Source of the DNA: Rhodobiaceae bacterium
Lineage (GTDB): Bacteria; Pseudomonadota; Alphaproteobacteria; Parvibaculales; Parvibaculaceae
Assembly: GCA_021404525.1 (NCBI GenBank)
Contig: JAAWWE010000001.1
Location: 496,001 to 560,000, forward strand
Length of the DNA: 64,000 nucleotides
Direction: 5' to 3'
The notes beneath the pieces are model-generated. The model ran no database searches. It was not told the origin of the DNA and saw nothing but the letters and a program-made list of their open reading frames with translations. Each line of letters opens with the position of its first letter. The stretch's first letter is position 1. Both the position numbers and the translations under genes were made by a program. Positions 1 to 7,952 of this stretch are shown piece by piece.

Positions 1-379
1 CCTGGTCGCCGAACGATACGCCGCCAATGAGCAGCGCCATCGTCAGTTTGTGGTTTTTGCCATAGACCTCGAAATTCTCAGCAACCTGCGCCGCGAGTTC
101 GCGCGTCGGCTCAACAATGAGCGAACGCGGCATGCGTGCGCGCGCGCGGCCACGGCCAAGCTTTTCGATCATGGGAAGGGTGAAGGAGGCTGTCTTGCCG
201 GTCCCCGTTTGGGCAATGCCCAGAATGTCTCGCCCGGCGAGTGCTTCGGGGATGGCTTGTGCCTGAATGGGGGTAGGGTGGGTGTAACCGGCTTCGCCGA
301 TCGCATCCAGGACCTTGGTGCCAAGGCCCAAATCATCAAACGTCTTTTTGGGGTCACTGCCCGTGTCGTCAGCTGTCAT
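1..379 (-). CDS. DEAD-box ATP-dependent RNA helicase, N-terminal part (runs off the left edge)
   Basis: The first 126 codons of an RNA helicase that unwinds RNA duplexes with ATP. In order the sequence shows the Q motif (PTPIQAQAIP), Walker A motif I (AQTGTGKT), and motif Ia (PTRELAAQV); the DEAD, SAT and C-terminal helicase motifs lie outside the window. The ATG at 379 gives a start 30–40 residues before the Q motif, typical of RhlE-type bacterial enzymes. The family assignment is solid; which paralog (rhlE or another cold/ribosome-assembly helicase) cannot be decided from this part. It is transcribed in the same direction as parE, about 210 bases downstream of the parE stop, with room for its own promoter. 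Confidence 0.9.
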   Translation of the reverse strand, partial: MTADDTGSDPKKTFDDLGLGTKVLDAIGEAGYTHPTPIQAQAIPEALAGRDILGIAQTGTGKTASFTLPMIEKLGRGRARARMPRSLIVEPTRELAAQVAENFEVYGKNHKLTMALLIGGVSFGDQ

Positions 380-591
380 ATGTCTCTATTTCTGCCGTTT
401 AAAAAAGGCCACGTGACGCTCACCCGGATGGTGAAAGCCTGCGCGGCGTGTGGCAGCTAGAGTTCAGCGCTGCCATACGAATTGGGCGGAACATAAGGGC
501 TGACAGGGGAATGTCAACAAAACGGCCACAGGTTTCGTGGTTTTCGCGCAACAGTTAGAACAGCAAGCCTAATTTGGCGCTCAGATAAGGC

Positions 592-2664
592 CTAAATGTC
601 CAAATCCGTCGCGAATTCCGCCCGTTCTTGGATGAATTTGAAGCGAAGCTCCGGCTTGTTGCCCATGAGCCGGGCGACGGAAGAACGGGTTTCCGCCACT
701 TCATCCTCAGGCATCACCACTTGCAGCAGGGTGCGCTTGGCCCGATTCATGGTGGTTTCTTTGAGCTGCGCCGGCAGCATTTCACCCAGGCCTTTAAAGC
801 GGCTGATCTCAATTTTGCCGCGGCCTTTGAACTCCTTTTCCATCAAGGCGTCTTTATCCGCGTCATCGCGGGCATAGGCCGTCTTGCCGCCCTGCGCGAT
901 TTTGTAGAGTGGTGGCACCGCGAGGAACAGATGGCCGCTGCGAATAAGCTCCGGCATCTGCTGAAAGAAGAAGGTGATGAGGAGGGAGGCTATGTGCGCC
1001 CCGTCCACGTCCGCATCGGTCATGATGATGATCTTCTCATAACGCAGATCGTCATTCCGATAATACTGACCGGGCCGCACACCCAGCGCCTGAATGAGAT
1101 CACTGATTTGCTGGTTCTGAGACATCTTGTCCGCAGAGGCACTCGCCACATTCAGAATTTTCCCGCGCAAAGGAAGGATCGCTTGGGTCTTACGGTCCCG
1201 CGCCTGTTTGGCAGAGCCTCCAGCGGAGTCCCCCTCAACGATAAAGAGTTCTGATCCCGCTGCGCCGGACTGCGAACAGTCGGCAAGCTTGCCGGGAAGA
1301 CGCAGCTTTCGCGTTGCTGACTGGCGATTGACTTCTTTCTCCTGTTTACGGCGTAACCGTTCTTCTGAACGATCAATCACCCATTCCAGAAGCTTCGCAG
1401 CCTGCTGAGGCCGCTCTGTCAGCCAATGATCGAAATGATCGCGGATGGCACCTTCGGCGAGCTTCTGGGCAGAGACAGTGGCGAGCTTATCTTTCGTCTG
1501 ACCGACAAATTCAGGCTCACGAATAAAGACAGAGAGCAAGGCGCCGCAGGACGTGACCACATCATCCGCTGTGATCTGTGAAGCTTTCTTGTTGTTGGTG
1601 AGTTCCCCATAGGCTTTGAGGCCTTTGGTGAGCGCCGCCCGCATGCCTGCTTCGTGGGTGCCGCCGTCCGCGGTGGGGATGGTGTTACAATAGGACGACA
1701 TGAAGCCGTCGCTATTGTACCAGCCAATGGCCCACTCAACCGTGCCATGGCCGCCATTCTCTCTCTTCACGCGGCCGGTGAACGGCTCAGCGGTGACGGA
1801 CGTAAGCCCTTCCGTTGAGACTGTGAGATAGTCCACGAGACCATTCGGGAAGTGCAGCACTCCTTTCTCAGGCGTCTGGTCCTTGTCACTGATGAGTGCG
1901 GGATCGCAGGACCAGCGGATTTCAACACCGCCAAAGAGGTAGGCTTTGGAGCGTGCCATCTTGTAGAGACGGGCAGGCTTGAACTTAAGGCCACCTTTGA
2001 AAATTTCCGCATCCGGGTGAAAGGTGACACTGGTGCCGCGCTTATTCTTCACAGCACCCTTTTTCTTGAGCTTGCCTTTGGGTTTGCCCCGGGAAAACTC
2101 CTGAACATAGAGCTGTTGGTCCCGTGCCACCTCCACGACGAGACTGTCAGAGAGGGCATTGACCACCGAGACGCCAACCCCGTGTAGACCACCGGACGTC
2201 TCATAGGCATCGCCACCGAACTTACCGCCCGCGTGCAGCGTGGTCATGATGACTTCAAGGGCGGACTTGTTCTTGAACTTGGGGTGCGGGTCGATCGGAA
2301 TGCCGCGGCCATTGTCCGAGACCTTGAGGGAGCCATCTCCCATCAGCTCCACATCAATCCAGCTTGCGTGGCCGGCAACCGCCTCATCCATGGAATTGTC
2401 GAGCACTTCCGCAAACAGGTGGTGCAGCGCGCCTTCATCTGTCCCGCCAATATACATGCCGGGGCGCCGACGGACGGGCTCCAGCCCTTCAAGCACCTCA
2501 ATGTCCTTGGCGGAGTACCCTGCCTTCTTTGAGGCGGTCTTTTTTGCAGCTGCTTTGGGCGTAGTCTTCTTTGCCGCAGCTGTCGCTTTTGGTGAGCTGA
2601 AGAGATCGCCAGAAGCAGACTTGCTCTTAGCCTTGCGGGCGGTGGTTTTCTTTTTGGCGGGCAT
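592..2664 (-). CDS. parE: DNA topoisomerase IV subunit B (ParE)
   Basis: ATPase subunit of topoisomerase IV, which with ParC decatenates daughter chromosomes. 690 residues. The GHKL ATPase part shows EVLDNSMDEAV, DNGRGIP and GGLHGVGVSVVNALS; the Toprim domain shows the EGDSAGGSAKQARDR block and PLRGKILNV, then DADVDGAHI with metal-binding aspartates. The subunit is ParE rather than GyrB because of its shorter length and the uninterrupted EGDSAGG–PLRGK–DADVDG C-terminal module. The first ~48 residues are an added Lys/Ala/Thr-rich low-complexity tail (AKKTTPKAAAKKTASKK) before the conserved YSAKDIEVLEGLEPVRRRPGMYIG start. It is divergent from the flavin reductase gene at 2808. Confidence 0.95.
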   Translation of the reverse strand: MPAKKKTTARKAKSKSASGDLFSSPKATAAAKKTTPKAAAKKTASKKAGYSAKDIEVLEGLEPVRRRPGMYIGGTDEGALHHLFAEVLDNSMDEAVAGHASWIDVELMGDGSLKVSDNGRGIPIDPHPKFKNKSALEVIMTTLHAGGKFGGDAYETSGGLHGVGVSVVNALSDSLVVEVARDQQLYVQEFSRGKPKGKLKKKGAVKNKRGTSVTFHPDAEIFKGGLKFKPARLYKMARSKAYLFGGVEIRWSCDPALISDKDQTPEKGVLHFPNGLVDYLTVSTEGLTSVTAEPFTGRVKRENGGHGTVEWAIGWYNSDGFMSSYCNTIPTADGGTHEAGMRAALTKGLKAYGELTNNKKASQITADDVVTSCGALLSVFIREPEFVGQTKDKLATVSAQKLAEGAIRDHFDHWLTERPQQAAKLLEWVIDRSEERLRRKQEKEVNRQSATRKLRLPGKLADCSQSGAAGSELFIVEGDSAGGSAKQARDRKTQAILPLRGKILNVASASADKMSQNQQISDLIQALGVRPGQYYRNDDLRYEKIIIMTDADVDGAHIASLLITFFFQQMPELIRSGHLFLAVPPLYKIAQGGKTAYARDDADKDALMEKEFKGRGKIEISRFKGLGEMLPAQLKETTMNRAKRTLLQVVMPEDEVAETRSSVARLMGNKPELRFKFIQERAEFATDLDI

Positions 2665-2807
2665 AAAAACTCAATGCAAATGGGGGTGCGCGACCCGGAG
2701 CCGAATCAAACTTCATTCTAACCCGGCCCAGCTTGTGCGAGCGAGAGAATGCCACCTATGATCGAGAAATTGACATAAACAAGACCGACGATCCGGGGAG
2801 GACCGAC

Positions 2808-4103
2808 ATGCCCACAATCAATGATCCGCTCACACTGCCTTGCGGCGTGACCCTCAAAAACCGCCTCTGTAAGGCGGCTATGACGGAAGGCCTGGGCGAT
2901 CCGGACAACAAGGCGACCCACCGCCACGTCAATCTATATCGCCGCTGGGCGGAAGGCGGGGCGGGCATGCTGCTCACTGGCAATGTGCAGGTGGACCGGC
3001 GCTATATGGAGCGGCCGGGCAACGTGGCGATTGATGGTCCCCAGTCAAATGAGGCGATCGCCGCACTCCGCGCCTACGCGGAGGCGGGCACCGCGAACGA
3101 CACCCATCTCTGGATGCAGATCAGCCATGCGGGCCGCCAGACACCGGCGTCGGTGGCAAAGGAGCCGGTGGGACCCTCCGACATTGCCCTTGAAATGCCG
3201 GGCAGCCAGTTTGGTAAGCCCCGCGCCCTGACAGGTGAGGAAATCAGAGACGTGATCGGTCGATTTGCTCATGCCGCACAGATCGCCCGGGACACCGGCT
3301 TTACCGGCGTGCAGGTGCATGGCGCCCATGGCTATCTCATCTCCGAGTTTCTCTCGCCCGACGTAAACACGCGAACTGACGAGTGGGGCGGCAGTCTCGA
3401 AAACCGGGCGCGGCTTTTGCTGGAAATTGTCCGTGCGGTGCGCGGCGCGGTGGGGGCGGACTTCCCCGTTTCGGTGAAACTCAATTCAGCAGACTTCCAG
3501 CGCGGCGGCTTCTCTCATGAAGACTCGCTGCAGGTCGCGAAGTGGTTGAACGACGAGACGGTGGATCTCCTGGAAATTTCCGGCGGGACCTATGAGCAGC
3601 CGCGCATGGGCGGCTATGACGACATGACGCTCAATCCCGAGCGCTCGGAAAAACGCGCCGAAAGCACCATCGCCCGCGAAGCCTATTTTCTGGAATATGC
3701 GACTGACATCAGAAAAGCGACAACCATGCCGCTCATGGTCACCGGCGGCTTCCGCTCAACAGAGGGCATGAACGCAGCGCTCGCATCAGGCGAAATGGAC
3801 ATGGTGGGCTTGGGCCGTCCGCTCTGTGTCGATGCCGAGGTGCCGAACAAATTGCTGTCGGGTGCGATGACGGAAACCCCGGCCTTTGAAAAGACACTGA
3901 AGATCGGTCCCGGCTGGCTCGGGCCAAACTCTCCCTTCGCGCTGGTGAAGGGGCTGAATGGCTGGGGGCAGCAGGGCTGGTTCTGCCTGCAGATCCTGCG
4001 CATGGGCGACGGCCAGGACCCGGATACCAGGATGGGTGTCTTCAAGGCCTTCCGCGACTACGCAAAAAATGAAGCCCGCACGGCAGACGCGTTGGTGAGG
4101 TAG
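2808..4103 (+). CDS. NADH:flavin oxidoreductase of the Old Yellow Enzyme family
   Basis: 431-residue FMN-dependent TIM-barrel ene-reductase (Oxidored_FMN family), probably reducing activated double bonds in the cytoplasm with NAD(P)H. Diagnostic blocks are PCGVTLKNRL near the N-terminus, HAGRQT, and the GAHGYLISEFLSPDVNTR–DEWGGSLENR signature holding substrate and FMN contacts; VTGGFRS and VGLGRPL near the C-terminus bind the FMN phosphate. ATG 2808 is preferred over upstream starts because GGGGAGGA lies 5 bases before it and homology begins there. The physiological substrate is not visible. It is close to a LysR/azoR flavoenzyme module, which fits a quinone or electrophile detoxification role (inference). 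Confidence 0.88.
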   Translation: MPTINDPLTLPCGVTLKNRLCKAAMTEGLGDPDNKATHRHVNLYRRWAEGGAGMLLTGNVQVDRRYMERPGNVAIDGPQSNEAIAALRAYAEAGTANDTHLWMQISHAGRQTPASVAKEPVGPSDIALEMPGSQFGKPRALTGEEIRDVIGRFAHAAQIARDTGFTGVQVHGAHGYLISEFLSPDVNTRTDEWGGSLENRARLLLEIVRAVRGAVGADFPVSVKLNSADFQRGGFSHEDSLQVAKWLNDETVDLLEISGGTYEQPRMGGYDDMTLNPERSEKRAESTIAREAYFLEYATDIRKATTMPLMVTGGFRSTEGMNAALASGEMDMVGLGRPLCVDAEVPNKLLSGAMTETPAFEKTLKIGPGWLGPNSPFALVKGLNGWGQQGWFCLQILRMGDGQDPDTRMGVFKAFRDYAKNEARTADALVR

Positions 4104-4119
4104 GGTGCCGGGAGGGCAA

Positions 4120-4296
4120 CTAACCCCTCAACGCATCTTCCAGATAAGGTTGGATCCTTCGAGGCATTTCTTCGCAGCGTGTTTCGCGGCTGGTGTGGTC
4201 GTCGATCAGCATGGCAAGGTCGGTGAGCGCAGAGAGCAAGCCCAGCGCCGTGTCAGTGATAGCGTCGACTTTCGTCGGCGCGAACCTGGCCCTCCC
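4120..4296 (-). pseudogene. Remnant of a TetR-family regulator (C-terminal 58 codons only)
   Basis: Reading the minus strand from 4296 gives an open stretch ending in TAG at 4120. It contains SALTDLAMLIDD and ends PYLEDALRG. The intact TetR protein at 5991–6611 has the same SALTDLAMLIDD and ends LYLEDTLRP, in the same order and with no gaps; by eye roughly four of five bases match across about 160 bases. A TGA at 4297–4299 closes the frame and no helix-turn-helix part precedes it, so this is a decayed duplicate rather than a gene. It lies just past the 3' end of the LysR gene, in the same orientation as the intact copy. Confidence 0.85.
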
Positions 4297-4304
4297 TCAA
4301 AACG

Positions 4305-5210
4305 CTAATACTTCTCCCAGTAAGGTGTGCCCTTGTATCGCTCAACGAGAAAATCGACGAATGCCCTTACGCGGCTGGAGAGGTGCCGCGTGGGGGGGTA
4401 GACCGCATAGGCGGCGAGACTCTGCCATTCATAATCCGGGAACAGGTCGACAAGGGAGCCGTCACGGAGTTCGTTGTGAATGATGAAACAGGGCTCGATG
4501 AGAATACCTCTGCCCGCCAGGGCAGCATCTCTCAGGAACTCGCCATTGGTGCCCGCAAGTGTCGACGACATCTTTACCGTCCCTTGCGATCCGTCCGGCG
4601 CCGTGTAGTGCCAGGCTTTGTCGGATCGATTGGAATAGCGAAGTTCTTGGAAGGCTTCGAGGTCCCGGGGCGTTTTCGGAAGCCCATTGCGTTTGATGAA
4701 GTCAGGACTTGCACAAGCAACCGATTTGATCGGCGCCAGCTTGCGCGCGACGAGACCGGAGTCTCGCAATTCACCGATGCGAATGGCGAGGTCCTGCCCC
4801 TCGGCAATGAGGTCGATGGTTCGGTCATTGAAATCGACGTCAAACTGCACGTTCGGATGGTGATCCGTGAACTCCATGATGGCCGGACCCAGGTGCGCAA
4901 CACCGAAGGATAGAGGGGCGGCCACCTTGATAAGACCGGATAGATCAGCCGTGTCGGAGCCGATCGCTGCTTCCGTCTCCTTCCAGTCGGTCAGTAGACG
5001 CAATGCCCGCTCGTAAAGTGCCTTGCCGGAGTCCGTAAGCGTGATCTGACGCGTCGTGCGGGTCATCAGTTGCGCGCCGAGCCGCGTCTCCAGATCCTTC
5101 AGGCGCCGGCTCACGGCCGACTTTGCGATCCCCAATTGCTCAGCGGCCGCCGTCAGGGACCCGGCCTCAACAACCCGAACATAGGTCTCAAATTCTTCAA
5201 AACGGTCCAT
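4305..5210 (-). CDS. LysR-family transcriptional regulator
   Basis: 301 residues, the normal LTTR length. The N-terminal winged helix-turn-helix (about residues 1–60) reads ETYVRVVEAGSLTAAAEQLG, then AKSAVSRRLKDLETRLGAQL, followed by TRTTRQITLTDSGKALYE; the rest is a periplasmic-binding-like effector domain. It is transcribed away from azoR, the classic layout for a LysR protein controlling its divergent neighbour in response to a quinone or related electrophile. A perfect palindrome (5212–5230) sits directly before its start codon and is the likely autoregulatory site. Effector unknown. Confidence 0.93.
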   Translation of the reverse strand: MDRFEEFETYVRVVEAGSLTAAAEQLGIAKSAVSRRLKDLETRLGAQLMTRTTRQITLTDSGKALYERALRLLTDWKETEAAIGSDTADLSGLIKVAAPLSFGVAHLGPAIMEFTDHHPNVQFDVDFNDRTIDLIAEGQDLAIRIGELRDSGLVARKLAPIKSVACASPDFIKRNGLPKTPRDLEAFQELRYSNRSDKAWHYTAPDGSQGTVKMSSTLAGTNGEFLRDAALAGRGILIEPCFIIHNELRDGSLVDLFPDYEWQSLAAYAVYPPTRHLSSRVRAFVDFLVERYKGTPYWEKY

Positions 5211-5211
5211 T

Positions 5212-5230
5212 TGTTCTCCATTAGAGAACA
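5212..5230. promoter_or_regulatory. Candidate LysR operator between LysR and azoR genes
   Basis: TGTTCTCCATTAGAGAACA has two perfect 7-base arms (TGTTCTC / GAGAACA) around a 5-base centre, so it contains the T-N11-A pattern of LysR boxes. It begins one base upstream of the LysR start codon. A second half-site like sequence (AATTCTCC) follows at about 5251–5258 toward azoR. Function is inferred from position and symmetry. Confidence 0.6.
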
Positions 5231-5305
5231 GTCTTTTTATATCAAGACATCTAATTCTCCAAATCAGAAGTGATATATCCCTATCAACATTGAAAGGAGA
5301 TCATC

Positions 5306-5905
5306 ATGACAAACCCGAACACCATCCTCCGCATTGAAGCGAGCGCCCGCAAAACAGGCTCTGTGAGCCGCGATCTGACATCGAAAACCATCGACCATCT
5401 GGCGAGCAAGACGGCTGTTCTTGTCAAAGAGCGGGATGTGTCTGAAGGCCTGCCATTTGTTGATGAAGAATGGGTGGGATCGAATTTCACACCTGCCGAC
5501 GCGCGGAGCGAAACACAGAAGGCAAAACTCGCGGTCTCCGACGGTCTGGTCGAGGAGCTGGTGGAGGCCGACACGTTGGTCATTGGCACACCGATCTACA
5601 ATTTCGGGATCCCGGCAACACTCAAGGCCTGGATCGACATGGTGGCGCGGGTCGGCGTGACCTTCAAATACACGGAAAACGGCCCTGTTGGGTTGCTTGA
5701 AGGCAAGCGGGCAATAGTCCTTGTGGCCTCAGGGGGCACCCCCGTGGGAAGTGACATCGATTTCGCGACACCTTACCTCCGCCACGCGTTGAACTTCATC
5801 GGCATCTCAGATGTGACCTTCGTTTCCGCCGATGCACTTGGGCAAGACTCAAACGAAAAAATTGCAACGGCCAAAGAAGAGATTGACCTGTTGAAAGTTG
5901 CATAA
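5306..5905 (+). CDS. azoR: FMN-dependent NADH:quinone oxidoreductase / azoreductase
   Basis: 199-residue flavodoxin-fold enzyme that reduces quinones (and azo dyes) by two electrons. The phosphate-binding start ILRIEASARKTGSVSR, the block GTPIYNFGIPATLKAWIDM, and VARVGVTFKYTENGPVGLLE followed by GKRAIVLVASGG match the AzoR family almost word for word. AAAGGAG at 5292–5298 is well placed for the ATG at 5306. It is divergent from a LysR gene, which probably induces it. The gene sits between two copies of TetR-derived sequence, suggesting that the LysR–azoR pair became boxed in by a duplication. Confidence 0.93.
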   Translation: MTNPNTILRIEASARKTGSVSRDLTSKTIDHLASKTAVLVKERDVSEGLPFVDEEWVGSNFTPADARSETQKAKLAVSDGLVEELVEADTLVIGTPIYNFGIPATLKAWIDMVARVGVTFKYTENGPVGLLEGKRAIVLVASGGTPVGSDIDFATPYLRHALNFIGISDVTFVSADALGQDSNEKIATAKEEIDLLKVA

Positions 5906-5990
5906 TCCAAAATCGATCAATGGATGTGGCGCGGTGGAGTTTTGAATTGTGCTCTGCCGCCGCCATGGCCCCTGCTGCGCGTCGAAAGGC

Positions 5991-6611
5991 TTAAGGCCTC
6001 AACGTATCTTCCAGATAAAGCTGGATCATTCGAAGCATTTCTTCGCGGCGCGTTTCGCGCGTCGCCCCATCGTCGATCAGCATGGCAAGGTCGGTGAGTG
6101 CTGAGAGCGAGCCCAGCACGGTGTCGGTGACAGCATCGGCCTTTGCGGGCGGGAGCGTCGCACCACCAACATTCAGGCTGCGGAGGAAGAGGGCGCCGAG
6201 ATCACTCCTGCCCAAGCCTCCAGGTACCTCAGAACCCAATGTGTCGGCAAACGACTGGGTCCGGGTCGCATCCCGTAAGAGCGCCACATAGACCGGGCGC
6301 TTCAACAGCTCTTTCCAATAGGTATCAAACGAGCGGCGCGTCGCTGTCTGCCAGTCTGTGTCCGGCGGCAGACCGTCCAGTACTTCATGGCAGGCGGCGA
6401 CAAGTTCCGCCGCATAGGCGCTCTGCACAGTGCGGAGAATGTCATTCGCATCTTCGAAATATTGATAGATCGACCCGACAGGCACGCCTGCCTTATCGGC
6501 CACATCCGTGGTCGTCACCGCCTCGACGCCGCCTTGCGAAACAAGCTCCGCCGTCGCTGCCAGAATGTCAGCAACGCGTTTTCGGGCTCGTTCTTGAGTC
6601 GGTTTTCGCAT
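5991..6611 (-). CDS. TetR-family transcriptional regulator
   Basis: 206 residues. The N-terminal helix-turn-helix (roughly residues 5–55) contains ADILAATAELVSQGGVEAVT, then TTDVADKAGVPVGSIYQYF, the standard TetR recognition helix region. The C-terminal ligand domain is of the TetR_C type and ends MIQLYLEDTLRP. The gene is divergent from the beta-helix/cytochrome pair; a 13-base palindrome at 6662–6674 in the shared region is the obvious operator. A second, truncated copy of its 3' end lies at 4120–4296. Confidence 0.93.
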   Translation of the reverse strand: MRKPTQERARKRVADILAATAELVSQGGVEAVTTTDVADKAGVPVGSIYQYFEDANDILRTVQSAYAAELVAACHEVLDGLPPDTDWQTATRRSFDTYWKELLKRPVYVALLRDATRTQSFADTLGSEVPGGLGRSDLGALFLRSLNVGGATLPPAKADAVTDTVLGSLSALTDLAMLIDDGATRETRREEMLRMIQLYLEDTLRP

Positions 6612-6638
6612 GAGGTTTCTTGGCTTTTTTCGGCAGTG

Positions 6639-6674
6639 TTGACAAGTGAGGGGTCATAATGTGAAATAGTTTCA
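6639..6674 (+). promoter_or_regulatory. Promoter with TetR-type operator before the beta-helix gene
   Basis: A consensus –35 hexamer TTGACA is at 6639–6644. Seventeen bases later the –10 position is covered by the palindrome TGAAATAGTTTCA (6662–6674, arms TGAAA/TTTCA). A repressor bound there would block the promoter of the beta-helix gene and could also govern the divergent TetR gene starting at 6611. The –10 itself is poor or shifted, so the exact start is uncertain. Confidence 0.5.
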
Positions 6675-6695
6675 TATTTTACAAGGGGTGGCAAA

Positions 6696-7952
6696 ATGAC
6701 CATGAAAATTGCCGGATCGGTGTTCGCCGGACTATTGATGATGGGGGGCAGCGTCAGCGCCGCCGTGCTGGAGCTCGACGCCGCTGCTTTGGCAGCTGAT
6801 CCACAGGAGACTATCCAAGAAGCGCTCATCGATGTGAGCCCCGGCGACACCATCATTCTGCCTGCAGGAACCTTCGCGCTCACTGATGGTCTCTCCCTCG
6901 ACATTGATGGGGTGACGCTCCGCGGTCAGGGACCGGATGCCACCATCCTCTCTTTCAAGGGCCAGGAGTCCGGCGGGGAAGGGTTGCTCGTTACCTCCGA
7001 CAAGATCGTGCTTGAAAGCTTCGCGGTTGAAGACGTGAAGGGCGACGCGATCAAAGCCAATGGGTCAGATGAAATCACCTTTCGCGACATTCGCGTGGAG
7101 TGGACCAACGGGCCGGATGAAAATAATGGCGCCTACGGTCTCTATCCGGTTTCGTCCACCCATGTGCTGATCGACAATTGTGTGGCCATCGGCGCGTCAG
7201 ACGCCGGCATCTATGTGGGCCAGTCGCAGCACATCATCGTCCGTAACTCCCGCGCGGAATATAATGTGGCGGGCATTGAGATTGAAAACTCTTACTATGC
7301 TGATGTGCATGACAATGTGGCGACCCATAATACGGGCGGCATTCTGATCTTCGACCTGCCGGGTCTGCCGCAGCAGGGCGGCCATTCCGTTCGAGTGTTC
7401 AACAACAAATCCGTCACCAATGACACGCCGAACTTTGCCCCGGAAGGCAATATTGTCGGCCAGACGCCCATGGGCACGGGCATCATGGTGATGGCGAACC
7501 GAGACGTGGAACTGTTCGGCAATGAGATTGATGACAATGCCACAACCGCCATTCTGATTGTCGCCTATCCCGACGACACAGAAGACGAGCTGTATCAGCC
7601 GTTCCCCGCAGGCATTTCCGTCCATTCCAACAAGATTGGTCGGAACGGCTTTGCGCCGGACAACGAGATTGGCGAGCTGATCGCTGAGATTGTTGGGACA
7701 CCCATTCCCGATATCGTCTGGGATGGTCGTCTGCCCTGGATGCAGACCTTCTTCGGCGTTGATGAGAACAAGGGCATCTACATTGGCGAGAATGAAAGCA
7801 CTGATGGTGAACCCGTTAGCTTCGTTGATGCAGACGTGACCTTCTGGTTTGCCGCACGCTGGCTCCACGGTATTGATAGAGACCTTCCCGACCATGCGGG
7901 CGAACCTGCAGACCTGGAGGCCGTTCAGCTCAGCCAGGAAACGGCATCGTGA
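6696..7952 (+). CDS. Secreted parallel beta-helix repeat protein (TIGR03805-like)
   Basis: 418 residues with a signal peptide of about 24 residues (MTMKIAGSVFAGLLMM then SVSAAVL), so it is probably periplasmic. The body is a right-handed beta-helix with successive turns, for example VDNCVAIG/IDNCVAIGASDAGIYVG-type repeats: DNCVAIGASDAGIYVG, RNSRAEYNVAGIEIEN, HDNVATHNTGGILIFD, GNEIDDNATTAILIV and HSNKIGRNGF. NosD/pectate-lyase-like folds of this kind bind or cleave polysaccharides, but no catalytic residues are evident. It overlaps the next gene by 4 bases; the pairing with a diheme cytochrome is characteristic of the TIGR03805/TIGR03806 gene pair. Function unknown. Confidence 0.85.
   Translation: MTMKIAGSVFAGLLMMGGSVSAAVLELDAAALAADPQETIQEALIDVSPGDTIILPAGTFALTDGLSLDIDGVTLRGQGPDATILSFKGQESGGEGLLVTSDKIVLESFAVEDVKGDAIKANGSDEITFRDIRVEWTNGPDENNGAYGLYPVSSTHVLIDNCVAIGASDAGIYVGQSQHIIVRNSRAEYNVAGIEIENSYYADVHDNVATHNTGGILIFDLPGLPQQGGHSVRVFNNKSVTNDTPNFAPEGNIVGQTPMGTGIMVMANRDVELFGNEIDDNATTAILIVAYPDDTEDELYQPFPAGISVHSNKIGRNGFAPDNEIGELIAEIVGTPIPDIVWDGRLPWMQTFFGVDENKGIYIGENESTDGEPVSFVDADVTFWFAARWLHGIDRDLPDHAGEPADLEAVQLSQETAS

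Noticed and set aside
4105-4308. Plus-strand open frame near the TetR remnant
   Set aside because: The opposite strand matches a TetR C-terminus codon by codon, so the plus-strand frame is incidental.
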